DNA of 64,000 bases from Stigmatella ashevillena (GTDB lineage Bacteria; Myxococcota; Myxococcia; Myxococcales; Myxococcaceae). Positions within the stretch are counted from its first letter, which is position 1; each line of letters opens with the position of its first letter. Shown piece by piece: positions 27,732-37,661 of this stretch. The notes beneath the pieces were generated by a model, which searched no databases, had not been told where the DNA came from, and worked only from the letters and a program-made list of their open reading frames with translations. A program made the position numbers and the translations under genes. The stretch is from contig NZ_JAQNDM010000002.1 of the NCBI RefSeq assembly GCF_028368975.1, forward strand, positions 1,736,001 through 1,800,000. Direction: 5' to 3'.

Positions 27732-29870
27732 TCATCGTTCCTCGGTGCCCACCGCGCCCCGCTTCCACTCCTTGAGCGTCGAGTTGGCGTCGTCGACGTT
27801 CATCGTCTCACGGGCGATGAGGCCGTGCTCGATGTCGGGCGGGAGGCAGGGCTGGAACTTCGAGACGCGCGAGCGCTGATTCGAATCGACGAGGCGCGCG
27901 GCGTCGTCCCAGGTGAGCGCGCGGGCAGCGAGCGCGTCGATGGCCTGCCGGATCGCGACGGCGCTTTCGGCGGCGCCGTTGGAGAACGTGATGAAGGTGT
28001 TCCCGGGAGAGACGCGCTCGCCGAGTTCCAGTTCGAGGAGGCCCGCGAGGACGCGATTGCCGACGCCACCACCGAAGGTCCACCAGCGGCAGCGGCCGTC
28101 GGGATCTTCTTCGAGAGGCAGCGGGCTATCGTCGAGGAAGGCGTGGGACTCGCGCTGCAGTTCGAGCTGCCTGACGGCGCGCTTGGACCACGAGGGATCG
28201 GTGTTCTTGCTCGTGAGGACGCGCCGCATGGCCTGGCAGAGCGAGCGCTCGAGGCTCACGGGCAGGCCGAACCAGCGAGGGTAGCCGCCTGCCTCGGCGG
28301 GCTCGACGGAACACGTTCCGCCCTTCCAGTCCACGCCGACGATGCGCCAGGGGCGGCCAGCGAGGACGAAGTTCGGGACCTTCTGCTCCTTGTCCTGGAG
28401 GAACGAGGCGTCGACGACGCCAACCTCCGACTGGCCGTGCATCACCCGCAGGACGCGGGACGTCGAGAACACAGCATAGAGCTCAAGGAAGTTCCGCGCA
28501 CCATAGAGCCGCTCGCCTCTTGCGCCAAGTGCGAGCCGCGCGTCAGCCTCGACGAGGATGTCGTTATCGACCATGTGGCGCACGATGCTCTCGCGATCGG
28601 GCGCGGAGACGTCGCGGTAAGCGGCGCAGCCTTCGAGCCAGCTCCACCAGCCGTGCGCCGCCGAGCCCTGCTCCTGCATCGAGAGCGCGATAGCTTGGTG
28701 CGCGAGGACGTGAGGCGTCCACGTCGACGGCCTCGTGGGCTCGATGTACCCGCGCCGGAACAGGTCGATGATGGCGGCGGCGCGCAGCAGTGCGTCGTCG
28801 TCGGTCGCAAGAAAGGTGCAGTTGGCCGTCGAGCCTGCACGTCGGCCCGTGCGGCCCATGCGCTGGAGGAACGACGACACGCTGCTGGGCGCGTCTATCT
28901 GCATCACGTGGTCGAGGTCGCCAACGTCAATGCCGAGTTCGAGGGCGCTCGTGGCGACGATGACGCAGTTGGTGCCCTCCTCGAACGCCTTCTCGGCAGC
29001 CGTTCGTTCCGAAAGCGCAAGGGACGAGTGCGAGAGGTAGACGTCGACGCCGCGCTGCGAGAGCCGGTGGCCGAGCTCCTCGACGCGCCTGCGGCTGTCC
29101 ACGAACACCAGCCTCCGCGTGCCCGGGTACAAGCGGTCGATGAGGAGCGCCGCGTTGTCGAGGGTGCCAACGAAGTCGAGGTGAAGCTCCGGGGGCTTCC
29201 GCGCACCGCCTGGGTCGACGACGCGCTGAGGCCGCATGCTGCTGCCGCTCAGCCACCCGACGATGACCTCGGGATCGCCGACGGTCGCAGAGAGGCCGAT
29301 GCGTTGGATGTCGGTCTCCGCGATGCGCGCGATGCGCTCGAGGAGCGAGACGAGGTGCGCGCCGCGATCGTCGCCTGCGAAGGCGTGTACCTCATCGATG
29401 ACGACGGCGCGCACGTGCGCGAGGAAGCGACGCGCGGGCGTGCGCGTCGAAAGTAGCATCGCTTCGAGCGACTCCGGCGTGATCGCGAGGACATCGGGCG
29501 GGTCGTCAATGAGGCGCTTGCGTGCGGGCTCCTTCACGTCGCCGTGCCACTTGCCGGCGCGCCGCCCGATGAGGCCCGTGAGCTTCGTGAGTCGCGCTTC
29601 CTGATTATTGAGGAGCGCGCGGATGGGCGCGACATAGAGCACCGAGACGCCGCGCCAGTCCTCGACGTCCATCTTCGACAAGAGCGGGAGGAACGCGGCC
29701 TCGGTCTTGCCGCCTGCGGTGGGAGCGAGCACAACGCAGTTGGCGCCGTCGAGGATGGCTTCGGTCGAGAGGGCCTGCACCGGACGCAGACCGCTCCAGC
29801 CCAGACCGTTCGCGATCTGGTAGCGAACGGCGGGGCTCAGTCGGTCGATGGCATCCGGGCGTGTCGTCAC
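27732..29870 (-). CDS. brxHI: BREX type 2 helicase BrxHI (Lhr-like DEAD/DEAH box)
   Basis: This is a 712-residue superfamily 2 helicase. Walker A is LAPTAGGKT (residues 49-57), the DEVH box is in AVVIDEVHAFAGDDRG, motif III is SATVGDPE, and motif VI is QRMGRTGRRAGS. The C-terminal half is a dedicated extension as in Lhr-type helicases. In BREX type 2 loci a helicase of this sort is the last core gene (family knowledge), as here. It starts at GTG 29870, overlapping the brxD stop as GTGA. All motifs are intact. Confidence 0.92.
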   Translation of the reverse strand: MTTRPDAIDRLSPAVRYQIANGLGWSGLRPVQALSTEAILDGANCVVLAPTAGGKTEAAFLPLLSKMDVEDWRGVSVLYVAPIRALLNNQEARLTKLTGLIGRRAGKWHGDVKEPARKRLIDDPPDVLAITPESLEAMLLSTRTPARRFLAHVRAVVIDEVHAFAGDDRGAHLVSLLERIARIAETDIQRIGLSATVGDPEVIVGWLSGSSMRPQRVVDPGGARKPPELHLDFVGTLDNAALLIDRLYPGTRRLVFVDSRRRVEELGHRLSQRGVDVYLSHSSLALSERTAAEKAFEEGTNCVIVATSALELGIDVGDLDHVMQIDAPSSVSSFLQRMGRTGRRAGSTANCTFLATDDDALLRAAAIIDLFRRGYIEPTRPSTWTPHVLAHQAIALSMQEQGSAAHGWWSWLEGCAAYRDVSAPDRESIVRHMVDNDILVEADARLALGARGERLYGARNFLELYAVFSTSRVLRVMHGQSEVGVVDASFLQDKEQKVPNFVLAGRPWRIVGVDWKGGTCSVEPAEAGGYPRWFGLPVSLERSLCQAMRRVLTSKNTDPSWSKRAVRQLELQRESHAFLDDSPLPLEEDPDGRCRWWTFGGGVGNRVLAGLLELELGERVSPGNTFITFSNGAAESAVAIRQAIDALAARALTWDDAARLVDSNQRSRVSKFQPCLPPDIEHGLIARETMNVDDANSTLKEWKRGAVGTEER

Positions 29871-31189
29871 AGGTTGATCTCGATGTCGTCGGGCTTCTTG
29901 CCGACGGCCGCCGCCTGCTCTTCGAGCGTGAGTTCCTTCGCATCGATGCGGATATCGAGGTCTTTGGCCGGGTCGAAGTCGGGGAACAGGTCAACGCGGT
30001 CGAGGATCGTCGCCACGAGCTTCCGCAGGAAGATCCGCGGGGCCACGCCGACCTTGCCGCCGAGCTTCCCTGCGACCTCGTTCGCGAGGCCCGTCAGCAC
30101 CGCGTCGGTGACGCGCGCCTTCATGCGTTCGGGATGCTCTGTCGGGTACAGGTCACGCACGCGGCGGCCGACCTCGATGAGCCGCTCTTGGTCGAACGGG
30201 AACAGGCGCACCTGGACGTCGCGCGGGTTGTCCCACTTCGCGTCGCCCGAGAAGTCGACGTGCAGACGCTGAGCGAGGGGTGGCAGGCGCTTCACACCGT
30301 TCGGGCCGTCGAAGAACGCGGGCGTGCCTGTGATGAGGATGTAGAGCCCAGCGAAGCGCCCGCCGTAGAGGTCATCGATAAGCTTGCGAATGGCTTCGAG
30401 GCTCTTGTCGCGGCTGTCAGAGCGGACGCGCTGGATGGTCTCGACCTCGTCGAGCACGAGCAGGAGGCCCGGCCGCCCGCACTGCTGCAGCACGGCGAGC
30501 AGCCCGCGCAGGAAACCAAGTGCGCCCGTGTGGTCGATCTCACCCTTGATGCCGGCGCGCTTCTTGATGTCCGCGCTGACGTTGGGCTGGCCCATCAGCC
30601 ACGCGATGAGCCCCTCGGCGAGCGCGTGGTCTTCGGCGACTTCGGCGGCATGGTACGCGCGCAGCACCGCCGCGTACTGCGGCTGCACCGCGCTCACGTC
30701 CTTCAGCCGTGCCTCAAGCAGGTTGCCGACGCCCTCGGCCAACGCCTTCAAGTCGTCGGGATGGCGGAGCGTGCGCGAGACCTCTTCTTCGAGGCCCATC
30801 AGCCACTGCGAGATGATCGCGCGGAACGCGCCCGTGTCCCACTCTGCTGTGCGCAGAGCTTCGGTCGCGCGGCGGTACACCGTCTCGAGCCGGTGCAGCG
30901 GGGTGTCGTTCTCGGAGATCTGCACCTCGGCGACGGCGAACCCGTGCGCGAGCGCCTGCTGCTGATACCAGCGCGCGGTGAAGCTCTTGCCGCAGCCGAA
31001 GTCGCCGCGCAGGGCCTTGAACACTGCGCCGCCTGTTGCGCAGCGTTCCAGCTCCTCTTTCAGCGAACCGGAGAAGCGGTCGGTGCCGACCGCAAACAGG
31101 TCGAGACCTCGACGCGGCACCGTTCCCCGGCGCAGCGCCTCGATGACGTCTTTGCGGAGGAGGACGCTCGGTCCGCTCGTCTCGCTCAT
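29867..31189 (-). CDS. brxD: BREX type 2 ATPase BrxD
   Basis: The product has 440 residues. A P-loop ATPase has Walker A GDFGCGKS (residues 62-69) and Walker B GLLLVLDEVETIQR. The opening (LRKDVIEALRRGTVPRRGLDLFAVG) and the phrase ALRGDFGCGKSFTARWYQQQA match the BrxD/DUF2791-type ATPases. It sits between pglZ and the helicase gene, the expected BREX type 2 order. The ATG at 31189 overlaps the pglZ stop (ATGA). Confidence 0.93.
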   Translation of the reverse strand: MSETSGPSVLLRKDVIEALRRGTVPRRGLDLFAVGTDRFSGSLKEELERCATGGAVFKALRGDFGCGKSFTARWYQQQALAHGFAVAEVQISENDTPLHRLETVYRRATEALRTAEWDTGAFRAIISQWLMGLEEEVSRTLRHPDDLKALAEGVGNLLEARLKDVSAVQPQYAAVLRAYHAAEVAEDHALAEGLIAWLMGQPNVSADIKKRAGIKGEIDHTGALGFLRGLLAVLQQCGRPGLLLVLDEVETIQRVRSDSRDKSLEAIRKLIDDLYGGRFAGLYILITGTPAFFDGPNGVKRLPPLAQRLHVDFSGDAKWDNPRDVQVRLFPFDQERLIEVGRRVRDLYPTEHPERMKARVTDAVLTGLANEVAGKLGGKVGVAPRIFLRKLVATILDRVDLFPDFDPAKDLDIRIDAKELTLEEQAAAVGKKPDDIEINL

Positions 31190-33960
31190 TCGGTCACTCC
31201 AAACTGCGAGAGCAGCCTAGCCTTGTGCAGAACGACTCGGCGGCCTGCGATGTCGTGCTCGACGATGGCGAAGCCGTCAGCGTTCAGAACACCCATGCGC
31301 GCCACGACGCCGCCCACCTGGTGGGGGCGCACACCGCAGAGCCGCGCGAAGTCGACAGCGGCCAGGCTGCCGCCCGCCTCGACGAGCACGGCGAGCCACG
31401 TGAGCACGCGCTCGACGTCGGGCTTCGGCACGCCCGCGACCTGCTGCGTGAAGAGCTTGGACGTGCGCAGACTCGCGACGAGCGTCGGCGCGGGGGGCGC
31501 AGGCGGCGGCGAGGGGGGCGTCTTCGCGGGCTCCACAGGGATGAGCTGGAGCTGTGCCTTCGGCTTCTTCGGCTCCTCCACCGGGGCGACGGGTGTGACA
31601 GCCGGACGAGCGATCTTGAGCGCCCACCAATCGGGCTCGGGCAGCACACGGCACGAGAGCTCGACGTCGTCGCCCGCGACGCGATCGAGCCACTCCGGGC
31701 CGATCAGAAACGCGGGCGCGACTGTCTCGGCGAGAGAGAGTCCCCCGTGCTCGCCGGAGTGGGGCGCGCGGTTCGCGAGCGCCGTGTCCCACAGCGCGGC
31801 GATGCCGGCCGCTCCGCGCGGCTTCCACGAGGTCCGAGGCAGTAACACTTCGCCGTCCTGCGGCTGCTCCCCCTCGGCCAGAGCGCGCCAGCGGGCGCCG
31901 CCCTCACGCCCAACCGGGAGACGCCCGCCCGCGACGCGCATCGCGTCGCCCGCGACGTGCCCGTGGTCCGCCACGAGCAGCACTGCGCGCTCGGCGCCGT
32001 CGGCGGCGGAGAGCAGCGTCTCTAGCGGAAGGATGGGCGTCTTGCTGTAGTCGACAGCGACCTGCAGGCTGCCCTTGAGTTCCTCGTCGATGGCGTTCAC
32101 GACAACTGCCACGACGCGCTGGTCGCCCGCCACCGCCTGCTTCACCTCGTCGATGAGCTCGTGCCCAGCATGGATTTCGCGCCGGAAGAACACCTTGAGG
32201 GGCTCCTCGCCGACAAGCTCGCGTAGGTGCGGGTTCGATGCCCAGCGCGCGTCGTCCTTGTCGGTGCCCTGGTCGCCGAAGCGCGGATCGGCCACGCCCG
32301 CAAAGAGCGCAGCGCGGCTGACCTCGGTGAGCGTTGGCGCCGCTGCCAGCACGGGCGGAATCGGGAGCTGCCCGTTCCAGCCCGGCGTGCGCCAGGCGAT
32401 GGGGCTCCACCGCCGCTGCTCGCGCAAGCGTTGAAGGACCTGCACAGCCGCCGCGTAGCTCATTCCGTCCATCAAGACGAGGAGCAGGCGCCGATGCTCG
32501 CCGCCCTTGAGGAACTGCGCGACGACGCGTTTGGTGACATGCTCGATCGGCAGCACCTCGTTCGAGGGCTTCCCGGCCTCGACCCACGACACGTACGCCT
32601 TGGCGAAGCGCTGGTCGTCGGCACGGGCCACCGCGTCGACGGCCCCATACAGCCGGCGGACGGCGGCCATCAGTTCGTCGCCCGCAGCGCGCATGCCGCG
32701 CAGGCTCTGGCGCGCCCAGTCGAGAAAGCCGCCCTCCTCGGTGTAGCGGCGCGCGAGCTCGACCGCGGGCTGCCACGGCGTGCCATGCTCAGCGAGCTGC
32801 GGGCGCACCTGACGCGCCAGCAGCCAGGCAGAGAGGCGCGCCGCCATCTTCCGAGCCTCGACATGTTCCGAGCGGCGAATGGCGCGGTCGAGACGGTGCG
32901 CGCTCAGGCGGTCGAACGCCGCGAGCACGGCTTCCAGGGCCTCGGCGCTGGGCGCGTCGACGAACCTGGTCAGCGCAGCGGCAACAGCAGCTTCGCGCGC
33001 AGCGTGGCCGGCGGGCAGCCAGTCGCTCGCCGTGGCGAGGGCCGAAGCCCCACCGCTCATCGCATGCTGCTGGGCACCTTCGAGGAGCCGCCGGTCGGCT
33101 TCGTCCTCCACCGACAGCACCGCTTCGAGCAGTGTGTGCGCGGTCCCGCCTGCGTGCGCGCCGCGCACTTCGCTCGCGAGCCCGGGCACGATGCTCGCGA
33201 TCTGTCCGTTCACGAGCCCGCGCAGGTACGCGTCCTCGCTTTGCTCGACCGCCACGAGCAGCAGGAGCGCCTGGATCGCGCGGTCGACGAGGCCGAGCTC
33301 CCACGCGCGGAAGCCGAGCACGCCGACGGAGCCGAGCCGCTGCTCGAGCCAGGCGAGCAGCTCGCGCCGCACCGCCCGCAAGAGGTCGTCGCCCTCACAC
33401 GCGCGCGCGAAGGCAGGGCCCGCATCGGAGCTTCGCACCCAGAGGAGCCACGTGGTCCCTGACTCGAGCGCGCTCTCAGGGATGCCGAAGCGCGCTTCGA
33501 GCACGCGCTTCCAGAGATCGTTGGTCGTGAGGCGAAGCCCCGTGATCTTCCGGAGCCCATCGACGCCGCCTGAGAGCACGAGCCTTGCGAGCGCGGTCGA
33601 CGCCAGCCCTTGGTCGACCTGCCGCGCGCCGAAGAGCGCGGCGAGCCGTGCGTCGCGCGCGACGTGATAGATGCGCCCGCCCGCAAGGCGGCACGAGACG
33701 TCGAGCGGCAACGAGTCCTCGGCCCAGTCGATCAGGTACACACTGCCCGACGTCGAGGGCTCGCCGGGCGCGGGCAGTTTCGAGCGCAGTTCCAGCTCAC
33801 ACGCCGTCGGGAGGATCTCCCACTTCAGGCCGTCGTGCTCGAAGCGCCCGGGCTGCCCTCGACCGAAGAGCGCGAGCAGCTTGGAGCGGTGGCCGCGCCG
33901 GAACAGGCGCTCCACCTCCAGGCGAACGTCGGCCTCCGAGAGCAGTGGCGTCTCGGTCAT
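31186..33960 (-). CDS. pglZ: BREX phosphatase-like protein PglZ
   Basis: The product has 924 residues from the ATG at 33960, which overlaps the pglY stop (ATGA); an ATG at 33978 is less likely. The alkaline-phosphatase superfamily core is in the second half: LLVLMDGMSYAAAV (metal Asp), APTLTEVSRAALF (likely nucleophile region), VAVVVNAIDEELKG and VLLVADHGHV (metal Asp and His). The C-terminal 90 residues form a winged-helix-like tail after a Pro/Ala/Lys-rich linker. PglZ is the defining gene of BREX systems and is needed for phage exclusion (family knowledge). Confidence 0.95.
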   Translation of the reverse strand: MTETPLLSEADVRLEVERLFRRGHRSKLLALFGRGQPGRFEHDGLKWEILPTACELELRSKLPAPGEPSTSGSVYLIDWAEDSLPLDVSCRLAGGRIYHVARDARLAALFGARQVDQGLASTALARLVLSGGVDGLRKITGLRLTTNDLWKRVLEARFGIPESALESGTTWLLWVRSSDAGPAFARACEGDDLLRAVRRELLAWLEQRLGSVGVLGFRAWELGLVDRAIQALLLLVAVEQSEDAYLRGLVNGQIASIVPGLASEVRGAHAGGTAHTLLEAVLSVEDEADRRLLEGAQQHAMSGGASALATASDWLPAGHAAREAAVAAALTRFVDAPSAEALEAVLAAFDRLSAHRLDRAIRRSEHVEARKMAARLSAWLLARQVRPQLAEHGTPWQPAVELARRYTEEGGFLDWARQSLRGMRAAGDELMAAVRRLYGAVDAVARADDQRFAKAYVSWVEAGKPSNEVLPIEHVTKRVVAQFLKGGEHRRLLLVLMDGMSYAAAVQVLQRLREQRRWSPIAWRTPGWNGQLPIPPVLAAAPTLTEVSRAALFAGVADPRFGDQGTDKDDARWASNPHLRELVGEEPLKVFFRREIHAGHELIDEVKQAVAGDQRVVAVVVNAIDEELKGSLQVAVDYSKTPILPLETLLSAADGAERAVLLVADHGHVAGDAMRVAGGRLPVGREGGARWRALAEGEQPQDGEVLLPRTSWKPRGAAGIAALWDTALANRAPHSGEHGGLSLAETVAPAFLIGPEWLDRVAGDDVELSCRVLPEPDWWALKIARPAVTPVAPVEEPKKPKAQLQLIPVEPAKTPPSPPPAPPAPTLVASLRTSKLFTQQVAGVPKPDVERVLTWLAVLVEAGGSLAAVDFARLCGVRPHQVGGVVARMGVLNADGFAIVEHDIAGRRVVLHKARLLSQFGVTE

Positions 33961-36900
33961 TCCGGCCTCCGCTTCCACGCCGTGATGCGAATCGTGATGC
34001 GTGAGGCGTCCTTGCCCTCGGCTTCGAGGCGCTCGGCCAGCTCACGCAGCGTCTTCGCGGCCGCCTTTGCGTCGGCGAGATCGTTCGATGCCTCGAGCAC
34101 GACCTCTTCGCCCGCGGACGGCTTCGGCGGTTGCGGCTTGCCGATCGGCACACGTAGCAGCTCGTCGGCGCGTCGGGTCAGAGCGCTGAGCCCGTCGGCG
34201 AGCATCTTGTTCACCTCGTCGGCGGTGAGCAGCGCGGCGAGGTCCTGGAGGAGCAGCTTCGCGCGCTCGCCCCGCTCGGCCTCGCCGAGGAGTCCCTTCA
34301 CCTGTCGCAGCACGATCCAGCGCGCGTCTTCCTGGAGCAAGCGCTTGCTCGCGGCGGCCGTCGTGAAGTTGCGGCCCATCGCCGTGATGGAGGTCTTCGG
34401 CGTGAAGCTCGCAAGGTCACGCACGATGGATGCGCCGTCACCGCGAGAGAGCTGCTGGAGCAGCGCCGCCGAGGCGCGCGCCGTCGCCAGGCGGGGCGCG
34501 TCCTCAAGCTCGGCCCAGTCGCGGATCTTCGGCTCGAGCGCAGCGGGCAGCTCGGCGGCATCGCCTACCTCCCTCAGCTTCTCCTTCACCTTGTCGGCGA
34601 AGGCCGAGAGGTTGCGCGCGCCGAGCGAGCGACCACCGATGGCAACGCCGAACAGCTCGCCAGCGCGGTTCAGCGCCTCGGCCCACTCGGCCTGCGTGGG
34701 CAGTTCGGGGCGCAGCAATTCGACGTCGTCGGGGAGCTGCCCCGGACGCGGCAGCGTGTAGCTCTTGCCGTCGCGGCGGAAGGTGCGCCCGCTCCACGAA
34801 ACGTAGAGCGAGATGAGCACGTCCTGCACTTCGGCGGGAAGGCCGCGCGTGCGCTGCGGATCGAGCCAGCCACGCACATTGCCCACGGTCGGCGTGTCGA
34901 TGCCGGCCTGTTGGCGCTGCTGCTCGAGCTCTTTGAAGGGCCGCTCATTCAGCAGCACCGCGACGTCGCCCGTCTCGGTGATGCCGAGCGGGTCGGCGTA
35001 CGCGCGCAAGTCGTTGCGCTCGCCCTTCTCGACGTTCATGCGGCGGTCACGTTCGTCGAGGAGCTTATCGACCAGCGCGCCGACCTTCTCCATGCGCGAC
35101 GCCGACACCGTCCCATCGAAGCGCGGGTGGTGCGGGTACTTCTTCGACAGCATCGTGTCGACGACCTGGCGGAAGCCGTCCTTCATCGTGCCCGCGAGCA
35201 CCGCGCGGATGTCGAGGTCGCCGAGCAGCGGGATGAAGTGCTCGTCCACCGTGCGCGACTGGTCGAGGAACGCGCTGTCGTTCGCCATCGCGAGCCCGTA
35301 GGCCTGCGCCAGCGTGCGCTTCACCAGCGCCTCCTTCTGGGCGCGGAGGCTCGCGAGGTCGGCCCGCGTCGTCGACTGGTCCTCGACGCGCAGGTGCCCA
35401 AGGTACTTGCGCGCGTCGCCGTCGAGGATGTGCTCGAGAATGACCAGCTCGCCAAGCTCGCGCTCCAGCGAGTGCGAGAAGAACGTCGGCAGCCAGACCA
35501 CCGTGGGGTTCGGCGGCGCGTCGGCGGGGCGGCTGTCGCGGTAGCGCTCCACCGTCCTCAAGTCCTCGTCGGGGCCGTGACCGCGCTCGTCGAAGGGGTA
35601 GTCGACGAGGAGCTGCCACTCGAAATCGCGCGGGCACGTGAGCGTGGTGTCGTCCATCTCGCGCACGTTGCCGTAGCGGACGCGGCCCTTGCGGCGCGTG
35701 CCGTGGAAGGGCAGCTCGGTCTCGACCACCGTGCCCTCGCTGTCGAGCTCGAGGGCCTGGAACAGCAGGCGCCGCATCGCGTTCTTGCGCGCGCCGGGCG
35801 TGTCGGCCTCGGCGGCCTGCGCGAGGATCGGCTGGAGGTCGACGCCCGAGAGGTGGATGTTCACCTCGGGATCGGCCTGCTCGCCGAGCCGGAGCGCGCC
35901 GACCTGGCTCGCCCAGTCACGCAGGCGCTGCGCCACCACCTGCATCTCGGCCCCCGGGATGGGCGACGCGATGGTGCCGTGGTTCAGGTGTGCGAGCCGC
36001 TTCACCGTCAGCCCCTTGAAGGGCCTAGCCTCGGGCACGAGCGCCGCCATCAAGAGCGTCTTCGCGAGGCGGTTGTCGTTGCGGCACATCTTCTCCTGGC
36101 AGCCGCTGCAGCCAAGACGCCGGTCGTGGTCCTCGCGCAGGCGCTGACACTTCGCCTGTGTGTCGGTGTTGTGCTGCCGCCGGATGATGGGCAGGAAGCT
36201 CTCGCGGTAGAGATCGCGGGCCCGGTCGAAGCGCGCCTTCATCACCGGATCGTCGATGGGATCCTCGCTCTCGGCGAGAGCGTCGAAGGCGTCGCCCACG
36301 GGCACCACGCGGCCCGTCTCGAGGTCCGGCAGGTGCGTGACGAGCAGCTCCATCAGGATGCGAATCGCGGTGCGCTCGCGCTGAAGGCACTCCGAGAGCG
36401 CGACGAGCGCTTCGACGAGCGCGGGCGAGAACGGGTAGACCTTCTTGAAGTCGGCCTCGTCGCCCTCGCTGCCGATGAGGACGCTCTGCGCCTGTCCCGC
36501 CGCGCGCCAGGTCTTGGCGAAGTCGTCGGCGAGCTTCTGCGCCGACGAGCCGTCCTTCGGCCGCACGACGCGGTGGGCGACGATGGCCGGGAGGTTGGAG
36601 TCGGCCAGCTCGACGACCTCGAAGCGCCCCTCGTGGTGCGACATGTTCCGCTGCGTCTCGGCGCGCAGCGAGCCCGAGGCGTGCTCGCCGAGGAACTGGC
36701 TGATGTCGCGCTGCCGCGCCATGAAGCTCACGATGGGGATGGCGCGGTCGGCGTCCTGCGCCTCCTTGAGCTTCACCATCTTCTGGGTCTCCCGGCCGAC
36801 GAAGCCAGGGACGCCCGCGTTGCCCGCGAGCCAGAGCACCAGCTCGTCGAGGTAGAGCACGATGGCGTCGAAGCCGAGCGACCTGGCATGGCGGCTCATG

Positions 36901-37661
36901 ACGCCCAGCCCCGTGTCCAAGTCAACAAAGCGCCCCTGCTGCGCCGTCCACGACTTGAAGAACGTGCGAACCAGATCACTGAACAGCTTGGCGCGCGGGC
37001 TCTGGGCGTCTCTGTCGGCCTCGCCGACGTACTGCGCTCCGGCGGCGGCCTCGAACGTGGCGGCGTCCCACTTGCGCGCCTCGGCGAGCTTGCCCCAGCC
37101 GCTCGCCGCCTGCTTCACACCGCCGTTCAGCTCCTCGAAGAACTTGTCGTCGCCCATCCGGCGGCGCAGCTCGCGCGCGTCGTCGAAGAGGCCCTGGTCG
37201 GCGTAGACGGCGGGCGTCGGCGCGTCGGGGTGGTTCTTGGCGACCCAGGCGACGTACGAGCCGAGGATCTTTGACTCCATGTCCTGCGCGCCGAGCATGT
37301 GGATCGGGAGCTGGAGGAGCTTCTTCTTGCCGATCCACTCGTTCTTGCCGCGCAGCGCGTGCAGCTCACCGCGGCTCCACGGGGCCGGGTGGTCGGCGAG
37401 CATCAGGTCGAGCAGCGCCATGAAGTGGCTCTTGCCGGCGCCGAACGAGCCGTGGAGGTACGCCGCCTGGCTGCGTCCGTCGCGCAGCGCGCTGCCGATG
37501 ATGGACAGCGCGTGCTCGAACGTCTGCACGATCTTCGGCGTGATTGCGTAGTCCCGCACGGTGCGCTCGGGATTGCCGATGCCGCCGGTGAGGTCTTGAA
37601 CGAAGTCGCCCTTGCGAACGGCCTCCGGCAGGTCGAGCAGGTCGTGGATGCGTGTCGTCAT
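33957..37661 (-). CDS. pglY: BREX type 2 large ATPase PglY (BrxC-like)
   Basis: The product has 1234 residues. The P-loop is HGSFGAGKSHF (residues 70-80) and Walker B is IVLYLDELVLWLAG. A Cys cluster (CQRLREDHDRRLGCSGCQEKMC) in the middle could bind zinc. PglY/BrxC proteins are the large AAA-like ATPases of BREX and are thought to drive the complex on DNA (family knowledge). Its ATG overlaps the pglX stop and its stop overlaps the pglZ ATG, so translation is coupled on both sides. The frame is intact. Confidence 0.95.
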   Translation of the reverse strand: MTTRIHDLLDLPEAVRKGDFVQDLTGGIGNPERTVRDYAITPKIVQTFEHALSIIGSALRDGRSQAAYLHGSFGAGKSHFMALLDLMLADHPAPWSRGELHALRGKNEWIGKKKLLQLPIHMLGAQDMESKILGSYVAWVAKNHPDAPTPAVYADQGLFDDARELRRRMGDDKFFEELNGGVKQAASGWGKLAEARKWDAATFEAAAGAQYVGEADRDAQSPRAKLFSDLVRTFFKSWTAQQGRFVDLDTGLGVMSRHARSLGFDAIVLYLDELVLWLAGNAGVPGFVGRETQKMVKLKEAQDADRAIPIVSFMARQRDISQFLGEHASGSLRAETQRNMSHHEGRFEVVELADSNLPAIVAHRVVRPKDGSSAQKLADDFAKTWRAAGQAQSVLIGSEGDEADFKKVYPFSPALVEALVALSECLQRERTAIRILMELLVTHLPDLETGRVVPVGDAFDALAESEDPIDDPVMKARFDRARDLYRESFLPIIRRQHNTDTQAKCQRLREDHDRRLGCSGCQEKMCRNDNRLAKTLLMAALVPEARPFKGLTVKRLAHLNHGTIASPIPGAEMQVVAQRLRDWASQVGALRLGEQADPEVNIHLSGVDLQPILAQAAEADTPGARKNAMRRLLFQALELDSEGTVVETELPFHGTRRKGRVRYGNVREMDDTTLTCPRDFEWQLLVDYPFDERGHGPDEDLRTVERYRDSRPADAPPNPTVVWLPTFFSHSLERELGELVILEHILDGDARKYLGHLRVEDQSTTRADLASLRAQKEALVKRTLAQAYGLAMANDSAFLDQSRTVDEHFIPLLGDLDIRAVLAGTMKDGFRQVVDTMLSKKYPHHPRFDGTVSASRMEKVGALVDKLLDERDRRMNVEKGERNDLRAYADPLGITETGDVAVLLNERPFKELEQQRQQAGIDTPTVGNVRGWLDPQRTRGLPAEVQDVLISLYVSWSGRTFRRDGKSYTLPRPGQLPDDVELLRPELPTQAEWAEALNRAGELFGVAIGGRSLGARNLSAFADKVKEKLREVGDAAELPAALEPKIRDWAELEDAPRLATARASAALLQQLSRGDGASIVRDLASFTPKTSITAMGRNFTTAAASKRLLQEDARWIVLRQVKGLLGEAERGERAKLLLQDLAALLTADEVNKMLADGLSALTRRADELLRVPIGKPQPPKPSAGEEVVLEASNDLADAKAAAKTLRELAERLEAEGKDASRITIRITAWKRRPE

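Noticed and set aside
27387-29456. 689-codon open frame on the plus strand
   Set aside because: It lies antisense to brxHI, has low-complexity Arg/Val/Asp composition and no recognisable domain; it is a by-product of high GC3 in the real gene.
29861-32050. 729-codon open frame on the plus strand
   Set aside because: It is antisense to brxD and the end of pglZ; no protein features.
34911-37274. 787-codon open frame on the plus strand
   Set aside because: It is antisense to pglY, which has clear P-loop motifs and overlaps on both sides.
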